A stretch of 64,000 nt of DNA from Cladobotryum mycophilum. Taxonomy: Eukaryota > Ascomycota > Sordariomycetes > Hypocreales > Hypocreaceae. Under the pieces are notes generated by a model. The model saw only the letters and a list, made by a program, of their open reading frames with translations. It ran no database searches and was not told the DNA's origin. Numbering within the stretch: position 1 is the stretch's first letter; the number at the start of each line of letters is the position of its first letter. Made by a program: the position numbers and the translations under genes. Shown here one piece after another: positions 44,471 to 55,572 of the stretch. The stretch lies in the NCBI GenBank assembly GCA_036429605.1, contig CM071589.1, forward strand, positions 62,001 through 126,000, in the 5' to 3' direction.

Positions 44471-45774
44471 TTTTGAGTTTCGTAAAGTAAAGAGTTTATA
44501 ATATAAAAGATTGGTAGAATTTGTTTGCTAGGTCGGTTAGCTAGTGTTTACTTGATGTTTAAGCCCGGGAGACACTCCTTTTTATAATAATCATGGCCTT
44601 CGGAAAACTGTAGAGTATGTGGCTTTGATCGACTGTATGACTGTATCACTCCTATTTTCCCGTGTCTATTGATAGAACCAAAGCTCTCAGACAAGACATT
44701 AACTTCACATGCTAGTCATCATCTAGTTCCCCAAACCCGTACCATAGATTCGTATCATGGACAGAACCATTGCTTGGAGTCTTACTTTTACCACGCTGAC
44801 CTGCCTAAAGGGGTAGACATGTAGAAAGATGTTGATCCTTCGAGACTTACAATAGGGCGCGCGATACCCACAAGTCAGAATTAGTTTTCACGATTACCCA
44901 GTCTTAAGGAAGAACGGCATGTAACATCAATCCCACGCCCTTTGAAAGTTGCATCTTGTTTTAGAAGTCTTTGAACCACCGGGCGGTCGGCCGGCGAAAC
45001 GGTTAGACCGTAAAACATGCGGCAGCGAAAGAGGAGAGCGAAACAAAACGGCCGAGAATGCATTGATCAGCTTGGCTCATCGATTCAAGTCGCCTTTTGT
45101 TTCCCAAGTATCTGCTGTCAAAGTTACCTCAAGTAAGAAACTAATTTTTCGTTTTTTGGGTTAGTGGCTTTTCCTCGCATAACTCTCCATCTCAATCTTA
45201 AGATACGCCCCTCTTGCATTCTCACCTGACAAAATTCCACCAATCATATCGATGGTGGTCAGCACTAAAGGATGATCATTCTGACGGATAACCTGCCGGC
45301 GATCCCCCACTCCCGTCGTTCGGGTCCAAGCGAATGAGACAAAAGCAACTCTGTCGACTTGGCGGTTCTTGAAATTTTTACGCCCTTAAGCTACCGAGAC
45401 CAACCACTGAGGATAAACCAAAGGGGAGCTGAGCCTCCTCAGACAATAATATGTCAAAGAGGATACTGGTGCCGGTGCTATTCCGGGGCTTACTGTGGCT
45501 GCCCGTTGTTTCATCGAGAGAAAAACATGTTATGACGCCCCGCCAAATGACGTCGATCAAGGACGTGAAGCCTCAAAAGGTTTATCAACTATAAAAGAAC
45601 AGGGGTGGCTTAGACAAGACGCATTGTGATTTTGATTAATTTAGTATAAAACGGCACATGTATAGGGTATGCTATACAAATCAAGGTAAGAATCTGACAC
45701 TTAGCCCTAACCCTCGGTAAAAAAAAAGTTCATGTCTTAGGAATGTCAATGCATTGGCCTTTTATGCATGCAAG
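44471..45774. other. Intergenic, upstream region of the KP4-like gene
   Basis: About 1.3 kb without a supported gene. Sequence just upstream of the KP4-like ATG (44471-44600) contains TTTATAATA-type promoter-like elements. Frames at 44881-45164 and 45378-45560 have no recognisable family. Confidence 0.4.
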
Positions 45775-47433
45775 CTACATTTCCCTCCGCCTCAAATAGC
45801 CCCCTTTTTTCACAAGCACATCCCGAGCAAAACAGTCCGTGTTTCCTGAATCAATGTGCAATAGTCGAATAACGGCGGCTGCAAACTCTTGCTGAAGTGA
45901 ATCCCAATCTTCTATGGCTACGAATCTACTGTATTTGCCTGTCAATGACTTGGGTTGCGGGTAACCCAACCTCAGTGACATTTCTCGCTTAAGAACATCT
46001 CCTTCATCAGATGTAACCTCGACTGGCTTTAGGGTAGGAAATGTGCCAGCCGCCGCCGCTGCTAATGCATGAAGCGCTGGGACCATTTGTGAAGGCGTAC
46101 CAGGCAGCGTGAGATGGCATCGGGCTTTCGGCAGTCGCGCCGTGAGGTGATCTGCCAGTAGAGGTGGCGGCAAACAGTGAAAGAGGCATGTTGAGTCGAG
46201 TTTGAAAGTTTCAAGCGTGGTAAAGTCTTTCAGACTGCTCATAAACCTCCCATTTCCGATTCTTTCGGGCCACGTAGCGTAGTATTCTTCTGTTGCGGAG
46301 TTGAGGACAATGCTGTGGTCAGCATTACCTCTAACCCCATCCCATCGGTTAATAGCCAGAGTTTTAAGGGTGCCTACTAGGTGAGCAAACGCGGGAACAA
46401 TATCCTCGGGGATGAATTCGCGGTAAGGTTTATAATCCAGACTTTTCGAATAAGCGGCGTCAGGGAAGAGCCCATTGCTCCCCCGAGAATAAAAGTGACA
46501 GCTCACCAGTGCCTTGCAAGCTGCAGTGAGACTAAATAGGCCGCGGGTCGTTAAAAGCCCAATGTCCAACGTGATCTCCTGTAGACAGTCGAGTTTAATA
46601 GCCGCGGGCAGCGTTTCGAACAGACAGGCATTACGGAGCCGCAAGCTGAGGAGATGCGGGACAAGTCAAGAGCGCAGTTGGTGTGGTATTGACAGGACCT
46701 CAAGGGTTTATTCCACGCTAGGCCTGAGTCCTCCAGGTATCCACATTTATTGCAAGGGTGGGAGAATGGGCACTGTTTTCGTTTTCTATTCCTTCAGTGT
46801 GACTTTAGCCAATTCGTTAAAATGGAAAAACGCAGGCGGTCTCATGCGAAAACGACTCATTCGGTTGGGTAGCAGTACCAACAAACTAAGTAGGCGGATG
46901 CAATGGCCACAAGTACCATGTCGTCTGCTGCAATTACCGGGGCATTTGTCGCAGCTCCATGAGCCTAGAGGAGGAAGGGGAAATTGATTGGCAGTGTCTT
47001 CAAAGATGGCCCCTATAAGTTCTGGATCAAGATCAATGAGATTCAGTAGACACCGGACGTCGACGTCTTTTACCAGGGGTCGCAGGGCCGTATTGCGACA
47101 TAGAACATGTACAAAGAGGGGCAGCTGGGTCATGTCATGTTCTTCAACCGTGATGTGTGAGTATATATAAGGCAAGGCAATTTCTCTGTACTTTTTAGAG
47201 GTGAGGAAAATGTTGGCGAGTGTTTGCGTGAATTGAGTGACAATTCCCCATGCGTTCCACACCAATAGATTGCGACGAACATGTTTGTAGGTTGTCTTTC
47301 TATCCACGTGAATCCAGGAGCATATTAGCTCAACGAGCTCCGAGGGGAGACAATCCATAGTAAACCCGTTTGATGAAACCTGCGCCGGATGCTGCGTCCA
47401 TGAATGCGAGAACGATGCTTGGAATAGGGCCAT
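45775..47433 (-). pseudogene. F-box-like protein with leucine-rich C-terminal part, broken in the middle
   Basis: The frame from 47433 has an F-box-like N terminus (MDCLPSELVELICSWI). It continues through LANIFLTSKKYREIALPYIY, a typical fungal F-box context, and stops at 46786. The same frame reopens at about 46660 as HLLSLRLRNACLFETLP with repeat-like leucines and runs to 45775. The 140 bp between contains several stops, and I could not find a convincing intron, so the gene is probably disrupted by indels. F-box proteins recruit substrates to SCF ubiquitin ligases. A Cys-rich stretch (WSCDKCPGNCSRRHGTCGHC) lies in the first half. Confidence 0.55.
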
Positions 47434-47537
47434 TGTGTTTCTGGACCTCGCTGGTCAGTAAACGCGACCTGCAATGTGTGAAAAAAGCAATTGATATCAT
47501 CAGGCACAAATGAAAAGTCGAGGTAATCTACTCTGCT

Positions 47538-47871
47538 TTAAGTGCCCTGCAGCAGAAGTGGTGCGAGAGTAGGCAGAAAAGATGCATTGGTTGTAATCTG
47601 TACCCAGTCTCTCTCAGCGTCATCAATCTCACCCGCGTTTTGAACATGCCGTGCGACCAGCTTCAGGTTGGTGCCTACTGATCCATGTAATTTACCTAGA
47701 CAAGACATTCTGTTCTCTTCCTGTCCTAAACGGACCATTGTAAATACCAAATATCTCGCCGAATTGAGTGAAATTTCGGTAGATGGCATCCCCCCAATGG
47801 CGGCATCACTTTTTATAATGTTCTACAGGCCTGCTGTTCAGTTCTTCCAAGAGATTATCATGTTGACTCAT
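47538..47871 (-). pseudogene. Possible small unknown gene with one frameshift
   Basis: From the ATG at 47871 the frame reads MSQHDNLLEELNSRP and reaches an A5 run (minus strand). One base earlier or later the frame continues as SDAAIGGMPSTEISLNSARY to the stop at 47538, about 110 residues in all. The amino-acid composition is protein-like, but I recognise no family. It may instead be an exon of something larger. Confidence 0.3.
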
Positions 47872-48032
47872 TGTTCCATATCGGTTGCATTGAATAGATT
47901 ACACCGCGGTTTGCTCACCTAACGTGCACAAATTCACGCTCTTCTCGTTACAACGGCCAAAAGAAACGCGCTGCCCAGCATTGCCATGTGAAAATGACCA
48001 CTTCCTCTTACAATTGCCCACATGTGCCCAAT

Positions 48033-50048
48033 TTACTCATCAACATGTTTCTCTTGCTGCTGCCTGCTATCTGCCAGCAGTAATTCTTGTAGCCTATTCA
48101 CCAGTCTCTCCAAGATCCACGTGCTTTCCTCCTGACTGTCTATCAGAGGGTTGTGATGCCCAACCCAAGACCACATCGAATCCTCATTTAGGCCCTCATT
48201 CAGACTGTAGCGCTTCTCAATGGACCTGACCTTGCAATGTGTCCGATGATTGCGCTCGTCTTCGCCCATGAGTTTGAGGTACCAAGCCCATTCGTCAAAA
48301 GTGTAGCAACGAGATTTGGATGTTTTAAGGTGCGTGGCAAGAGTTCTTACTTCAGACACAAGGAGTAAATGAAGTTCAGAACCTGTGGGGAGCTTGTCGT
48401 CGGTATGTCGTCCAGCATTATAGGCCATATTTGATGAGAGTGTGCGACTGGAGAAAGCTGTGGCTTGATGGCCTCTATCATCTTGGATGCCATCGCTAGG
48501 CTTGATACCTTGACTAGAACTCTTGAACAGATTCCCTGGTGATGCGGACTTAAAGTATCGTGGGTAAGTCTTTCCAAATGTCATTTTGCTCATAATATGC
48601 TTCATATTACCGAGAAAGCTTTCATCACCCGGGAGGATGGTGACGTTGCCTAGCCTTAGAACACCGTTCCGAACAAACTTGATCACGGTGTTACCAGCAT
48701 GGGAAATGAGAATCGTCATAATAGGCAATGCTAGGGTGGACCAGAAGACAAAAAAGGACTTGCCCGCATTCGATACGGGCGTAAGGTCACCATACCCAAT
48801 GGTGGTCCAGGCCTCGAAGCAGAAATAAAACGACTCAAAATATGTCCAGTTTTGATAGTGCCTCTCAGCCTTCTCAAAGACGACAGCGCCAATAAGCCAT
48901 AGAATGAGCCATGCACCCGCAGAAATTACCAAGGACGTCCATCTTTTGCGAAAGGAGCATTTGGACTGGATCTTACGCATAAGAGAAAACTCTGCTTTTC
49001 GACGACTGAATTCCGCTGAAATCTGACTCGATGGCGCGGGAAATGCTTCAGACTCTCGCCGAACAGGTTCAAGAATCTCATCGTTACCTTTGTGCAGCAT
49101 CTTCCGTATCGTCCTTTGACGGATCTTCTCCTCCATCCGAGCCGTAAGCCGTTGTCTTCCACCCTCGAGAGTCAAGCTTCTGACTGCGCCAATGACCAAA
49201 CCAAGACTTGTGATACCAATTAAAGCATACGGAATGACCAGAGCTCTCCCAAGTGTGGTTTCGGGGGCATAATCGCCAAAACCAATCGTAAAGAGAGAAA
49301 CATCTGCCCAGTACACAGCATCAAGATAGCCCCAACCCTCAATGCTACAAAAGATTCGGGCACCTAGATGGATGTATATGAGAAGCATGATGGTCTGCAA
49401 CATCAAGGTCCTCTGACTAGATGTCAACTTAAACTCCTTTTGGTAATGGCCGGATGCAGCGCCCCAGAATGTGACGGCCATGAGGGAAGCATCGATAAAG
49501 TAAAGAATGGCAGCCCAGATGGCATAGTAGAATGACTGAGACCAAATAAGCTCATCCTCAATAAATTCAATGCCTTCTAGGAGAGGACCAGAAGCAGTCG
49601 CCGTAAGAGAGATGAGTACTATGGCTGAGATATACCTGTCAAGGTTGTTAGTCCTTGCCATACAGTCTGGTAACGCAAATCTGACCACCCAAGTATTGTA
49701 ATTGGTTGAGCTATGCTGAACCGGACTCGCCTTGCCATATTGAAGAGGAGGAACACATTTGAAACGATGGCCACAGCGAGCTGGACGGCATTGGCAGCTG
49801 TTAACCTGAATTGTGAGAATTAGATAACAAGTGCCATTGGACATGGGAGTAGCCTACCAAGGTGGGTCAGTGATGAAAGAAGCCTCCTGTATGTCTCCTC
49901 CAGGAACCAGATGTTGGCGCCAGGGTTGAGCAAGAGCGCATATACTAAAGGCAGAAGCCACGGGGCCAAGTGTCCCCGCTATAAGAGGAAATACTGATGA
50001 AAGAAACCACCAACGGCTGAGGGGACGCGGATTAGCGATGAAATCCAT
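48033..50048 (-). CDS. Outward-rectifier potassium channel, TOK1 type (two pore domains)
   Basis: Exons 50048-49858, 49805-49689 and 49635-48033 join in frame to 636 residues; both introns are GT-AG. The protein begins with a WWFLSSVFPLIAGTLGP membrane segment. Multiple hydrophobic helices follow, then the first selectivity filter TIGFGDYAP (near residue 219) and, after a charged loop of about 75 residues, the second filter TIGYGDLTP. Eight membrane segments with two pores is the fungal TOK layout. A long hydrophilic cytosolic C terminus of roughly 230 residues follows. It should conduct potassium out of the cell across the plasma membrane on depolarisation. No lesions. The gene lies about 3.6 kb from the KP4-like gene. 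Confidence 0.93.
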
Positions 50049-51811
50049 GGCATGTTACTGGCGAATAGCTCACCTAGGCTCTAGATGAGCATTATCCCTC
50101 CAAAGCCCCGGTTCCGGCGGGCTACATTCCGCTGCCTCTTGATCATGTTCCACGTTTATCCTCGCCTTTGTCATAATATAGGCTCCCGTTTGACTGTCTG
50201 TAAAGAATTTTAGGGGGGCAGAGCAACTACTGCTTCATACAGAGGTTGTATATGTCTTGGCGATATGTGCTGTTGCGCAAGGGACTCCTGCCTGAATTTG
50301 TTAGGAAGACCACCCAATACGGACAATACGGTCTCGAGTTGCGGTAATACACCTTGGATTGAATGAGTAACTCTAAGCAGCAAAGTTTTGTTCGCTTTAC
50401 ACCGACGAGTTGATTGTATATGTATCCTATAAAATTAAGCACATATTTAAACTCGCCAATGGATAATATCGAATGTTATCTCGAGCGGGGCTTGACTCTT
50501 CTGAAGCCCAAACCTTGTCTCTGTGGTGCTGTCAAGCCATGTTTCCCACCACAACCAGTTAATTGAGTAACAGTCAACCACTCACGCCGACGTCATTCTT
50601 TCGACATTGCCTCACTCAGCCAATGATCATTCAATTCTTTCCCAGCTTTTATGTTCCATTGATTGTTATTGTGGTCAAAGGAGTGCTATTGTTGCACTGC
50701 GCACCCTATATGGGCCTCAAGGAAGGGATGGGAGCACTCTACCTATCCAAGCATTTGCCGCGAGTTATTCTCGTAGAATGTCCCGTTGAATGCGTCCGTA
50801 TTTCTTTTTCCGCGTTTGCGCAAATACCGAATGCCGAGGTGGTGCGAAGCGATTACCGAGTCATCGTCTTTCCATCAGCCACGTGTGCTAACCCGGGCGC
50901 AAAATCACGCGTGTCGCATTGACTAAGTTCCATCAAGCTTTTACTATAGTTACCTAGCTTTGGAACGGTTATTAGAAAACGATCTATTAAAGTTAGAGTG
51001 CTTGTTAGATACATAATGAATTTAGTTTTTGCCTACAGCGATCTGTTCCGCATGGGGGCGATAATGCCGTTGGATCTTAATTAGATTCTTGCTTCCAGAG
51101 GATTGCTGTGCTGCGCAAAGATGTATGGATCAGGCTGGGGGGCATTTGCTTTATGATATTCCGTTTTCTCTTCAGAATGTCCAAATTTAATGGTCTCCCA
51201 TGTCAAACAACACAATACTTACCCCGGGACATTACTGTATTTCTACCCACCAGGCCTACTGACCATTTGATCAAGATGTAGAGATTGCATTCAATCTGCC
51301 AAATCTATAAATAAATAAAAAGAGTAGACCTTTATCACGTTTTATGCATTATGGCTTCCACTCTATAACGCTGGACGATCAATTCTGGGTGCGGGAGTAA
51401 AACAGTAAGAGTATCCTCTCAAGGCTAGCCCAGGGACATGTGCAGATCGGATGCATCTGAACCCCACATTTGCACTGATCGTCAAAGGGATCTAGATCAA
51501 CACTTTAATGTAGATCAAGATCATTGTAGATAACAACAGTAAGTCCTAATAGTCTTCTGCCTAAATCATGGAATCACATCCGTACGTGGAGCTACGAAGA
51601 CAACGCACAGACTTACTCCAACTTTAATCCACAGCTGACTTGTAGTCTTACGTGGGATAAGTGAGAATGCACATTATCAAGGTAATCTCCGCTAGTAAGC
51701 CAGAAGGGCACTTAAAGAGCAAAGCACAGCAGCTTTACCGTTCGGGTCATCTCCTCTCTTCGCCATCTAGCTCTTCCCTTCATCGCTCGATTACGCCTAA
51801 TATTTGCCAAG
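50049..51811. other. Intergenic between divergently arranged channel and TNT genes
   Basis: Both flanking genes read outward from this 1.76-kb stretch, so it should contain two promoters. No gene recognised; the 119-codon frame at 50563-50922 lacks family features. Confidence 0.45.
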
Positions 51812-52519
51812 ATGAAGATGTTTGCATCACTCCTCCTTGTTGCCTCAGCTCTGGGCTCCGTCGCAGCTCATTGCAATTGTACCGGCACGGTCAATGGTGG
51901 CTCTGACTCTTCAGCTTACATTTGTAATGATTCGCGACTTGGGCCTCAAGTACTGCCGCACAATCTGCCCCTTGGCTCATTCTTGTCCAGCTACGACCGC
52001 TTTGGTGGATTGACTCCGGGCGAGTTTCTCAAGAAATGGACCGATGGCAAAGGAAATTTTGTTTATCCACCGCAAAACGGATTTCAGCTTGATGTAAATG
52101 GCAATGCCATTAATGGCACCATGCACCTAGAAGTCGGGACGCTGGTTGATCGCTTTGGAAGCGAGTATGGTAGGTTACAACCCAAGCCTTGCACAGTTAA
52201 GGGCGGTTCAATTGATCTCATCACAGGCTCATTCATCTCTGCGGCAAGTGCCCCCTACTCGCAGAGAGCACTCCCACCATCCAACCTCGATACGAACCCA
52301 TCCGCGCCAGATTTTCCCTACAACTACCACATCTATCGAGTCCTCAAGTCGTTCCCTGTCGTCGGAGGCCCAATTGCGCCATGGTTTGGTCAACCTGGAC
52401 TGGGCGCACAGTTCTACACTGGTGGCCTGGGAAATATTATGGCCTTGATCCAGGGTGGCTATTTGAAGAAGGAGGACCCAGCCGTTTTGATTGCTGGCAG
52501 AAAGGATGGGTGCGTTTAA
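51812..52519 (+). CDS. Secreted TNT-domain protein, probable NAD(P)+ glycohydrolase
   Basis: An uninterrupted 235-residue frame starts after GCCAAG. Residues 1-19 form a signal peptide. Residues about 67-220 match the TNT (tuberculosis necrotizing toxin-like) fold: LTPGEFLKKW, GTLVDRFGSEYGR with the key Arg near 114, ALPP, YHIYRVLKSFPV, and GPIAPWFGQPGLGAQFY with the catalytic-position Gln near 200. Fungal relatives are exported, surface-associated enzymes that split NAD+ into nicotinamide and ADP-ribose; that activity is inferred from family knowledge. Paired cysteines near residues 21, 23 and 38 and at 234 suggest disulfides. No immunity protein is evident beside it. Confidence 0.88.
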   Translation: MKMFASLLLVASALGSVAAHCNCTGTVNGGSDSSAYICNDSRLGPQVLPHNLPLGSFLSSYDRFGGLTPGEFLKKWTDGKGNFVYPPQNGFQLDVNGNAINGTMHLEVGTLVDRFGSEYGRLQPKPCTVKGGSIDLITGSFISAASAPYSQRALPPSNLDTNPSAPDFPYNYHIYRVLKSFPVVGGPIAPWFGQPGLGAQFYTGGLGNIMALIQGGYLKKEDPAVLIAGRKDGCV

Positions 52520-53829
52520 TGCATTGACGAGCATATGCGGTACTGGTTTGAAGTTATATCATGATGTAAATGATTATCATAGGAGCTGTTGCTTTTATCT
52601 ACCAGAGATTACTAATCCAGTCATATGAAGTTCTCGTAACTACTCCTAGGCATCTTCAGACTTTAATAAAGTTCATTTCATTTGATAAATGCGTATGGGG
52701 TGCTGCAACACATTTCTATGACCTAAACTCGCGTATTTGCTAACAACAGCTTCCAGTACCAGCTACGTGCCTCTACATTTTCTTGTACTATAACTATATC
52801 CCAAGACTAAATTCCCTAGTCACACCGCTTATGTTTGTTCAGGTTCCCACGAGGCAGTGCCTGTATTGCTTACGGAGTTGGGTCGCGACAGAAAATTCGT
52901 AGGAAGGGAATTATCCATGACATGAGCCACAACACCATCTCTAGACCCGCTGGAAACCCATGCTGAGATCCTAAAAATGTAGTACCCGCTTGTACGTCTC
53001 CCGCATATTCCCCCTTCTCTTGCAGCTGCAACTCGAAGGTCCTCCCTAAGAATAATCTTTTCAGCCACATGACACATCTCACCGAAACCCCTGAATAAGG
53101 CCAAGTCTCCCGATTAGATCTCTGCCTTGATGTGCCGAGTAATCCGTGAGGTAGCGGTTTGTTCGACTCTCGTTCCTGAAGCTGAGAAGGCTGTGTATCC
53201 CCCCGTGGCCATGAGCAGCGGCTTCTGGGTAGAAGCCTGCGTACTGTAAGGGGGAAAAAATACCTGGCTCATTTTCAGATTGGAGATATGGATGGTAGAA
53301 TTCGGTTCGTAGAGAATGGAGGGGGTTGATCAGTGGCGCGCTAATGTCAACGAATTTGTGAGTCTTGAATGGGTAGTCGTTCACAGCTGAAAAACGCTGG
53401 GATCGGTAGAGATGGAGTGCTGCTATTAAAAGGTTCCGGAGGTAGAGATGCATGTGTGAGACTAACCCTGCGGTTCAAGGATAATCGGGCCAGCGTGGTG
53501 AATGTCCGTATGGGACACGCCTGCTGTCTTGGAGATGTAGGGGGTTAACCACCATCAGACTTAACTCCGGCTGCAAACCCTGAAGTTTGCTAACAAGACC
53601 TTTGAATGCCTTGGCAATGACCAGCATTGTTCCTGTGTTGTCCCCCGATGAGCAGGAGGAGCATGCCACCAAGGCGACGAAGACGGCTGACCAGCGAACA
53701 CAGGATGCGAACCTCCAGACCTAGTGATCCTCGTTCATAAACTCTTAATATCGGACATATTCTAGTCGATGCCAACTCGAATGAATTCTCCAATGCCAAA
53801 AAGATTAGATGCTGCCTCATAGACAGTAG
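52520..53829. other. Intergenic with weak, unrecognised frames
   Basis: Overlapping minus-strand frames of 60-124 codons occur at 52829-53820. They share no family signature and no clear splice pattern. A decayed minus-strand gene is possible but not shown. Confidence 0.35.
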
Positions 53830-54562
53830 TTAAGCATCCACTTTTGGGCAAGCGGAGTGTTTTTGGATGTGATCGTAGATCTTCCTAGCTGCTTCACTGG
53901 GAGATAAGTATGTGACATCCAGTTGTAGTTCATATTCATCTTTAAAATGAAACACGTCTTCACACTCCCTGATACTCCGCAAGATACCCAAATCTGTAAG
54001 TTTCGTGTTAGATTCATTTCCTCTATCTCCTCCCACAGCCCTCTTCAAATTTTCACTAAGCTCGCAATGCAGTATGACAGAGATGAATAGCGAGCCGCGC
54101 ACGGTCGCGGCATTTTGGTAGTCCCTTGCAGAGGAACTTCCAAGCTTGCTTGAAGATTGTTGGTCCGTAAAGATCCAGGTAACGTCGCGCGTCGACTTGG
54201 CGTCGGCAATGGATGTCAAGACTTCCCTTCGCTGAAGCAGATATGAGAAAGATGAAGAAAAGGAAACAAATAAGCTTGAGAGCATCGGTGCACGCTTACC
54301 AAGACTTGACGAAGGGGCTGATATTCTTCCGCAGTCCTGTCAAAAACCGCCGCTGCGGGGTCGATGAGAAGGTGATTGTCAACAACTTTCGCCTTTGGCA
54401 GCAATCGGCTGTTTTGACCCCAGAGCGCCAGCGTTAGCAGCTAAACAGGGCAGTTGGATGGAGACATCCATACCATAATTCTTTGGCCACAGTGAGCTTA
54501 CCCACCCCAGGATAGCCGTTGATGTATATAAACGGTGGCATATCCAGCTGTACCTCGTTCAT
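53830..54562 (-). CDS. Small P-loop nucleotide-binding protein (kinase-like)
   Basis: Exons 54562-54474, 54408-54300 and 54231-53830 join in frame to 199 residues. Intron 1 has GTATGG, a GCTAAC branch site and CAG; intron 2 has GTAAGC and CAG. The first exon carries YINGYPGVGKLTVAKEL, a Walker A motif (GYPGVGKLT). The middle has VVDNHLLIDP, and the C-terminal half TWIFTDQ and a helical end. This resembles the small fungal AAA/shikimate-kinase-like family used for uncharacterised phosphotransferases. The substrate is unknown. No lesion is visible. Confidence 0.7.
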
Positions 54563-55572
54563 TTAGCTTGTAAACACTTGTCAGGACTTTGTTAGCTGAT
54601 GAAGAATCGACGGTACACTATTTGTGTTGAAATGATATGAACGCAAGATTAGGTGCAAAGTGATGATTGGAAGAGTGAGGGATGACTGTGTATTTGCAAG
54701 TCGTCCACTGTATTTATGCGACTTCTTTTAGGGACACGGCGCCTTTGCACTAGCACTGAGCCGTGGTGGGGATTTTAACACCAATTCAAAGTTATGGATG
54801 GCTAATTATGCTTGTCATCAGCGATGCAAGTAGGCAGTATAGTAGGTATAATGAATTAATTGAAACCCTCCAAGTTTGACGATTTCCTTTTTGGCTCCAG
54901 GGCCGTCTGATTTTCTAAACGAAAAGTTGGCATATTCTAGTCTTTAGATGCCTAACTATTACAAGCAATCCACACTCAGGAGATTCGTGCACTCGCTACC
55001 TATGTGGTGCAACAGATTACCCCGCACTTGGGCAGTGAAAGACCAACCACGACCAAAACAGTGACTGTCCAACGCGTGAATCTAAACGGGAATATTAATC
55101 TTGCAACAAAATAGACTTCATTGTCTACGTGAGAGTAGATACGGCGCTGCCTGCTTCATTTTTCAAGAGGGCAATTGTTGATATTGGCCTGCCACACCTT
55201 TTTGGCGTATGGTAACATAAAGTCTATCCCCATTATTAGTCCGTTCCATTCCATATAGTCTAAAATAGGCGTTGCTGGAGGCATTCATACCTTGAGTAGT
55301 GAAGTTACAGTTAATGTAGCAATGCACCATTTCATGCGTATAGTTGGCTCCAAGCTGCGGGAGGATGCGTTTTTCAAGGCTAGAAAGTAGTCAGAAATAG
55401 ATGCTCGCAAAAATGAAGAAGAGTAATGGATGGCAACATACAAGTCAAAAAAGACAAGGTCAACTTTGTCAGGATTACCCGTTTGTGGGAATCCAGCTTG
55501 CGCCTCGAAATAGCGAGGAAGTTTATACCCAGCAATCGATGTGTGTAGAGTGTCGTCACCTGTTCAAAAGAT
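54563..55572. other. Intergenic
   Basis: About 1 kb without a supported gene. It includes the promoter of the P-loop gene (54563 onward) and the 3' flank of the phosphoesterase gene. Confidence 0.4.

Noticed and set aside
50563..50922. 119-codon plus-strand frame between the channel and TNT genes
   Set aside because: Lies in the shared promoter region and shows no family resemblance.
52829..53820. Series of minus-strand frames after the TNT gene
   Set aside because: They could be a decayed gene, but I could not connect them with splice sites or identify a family.
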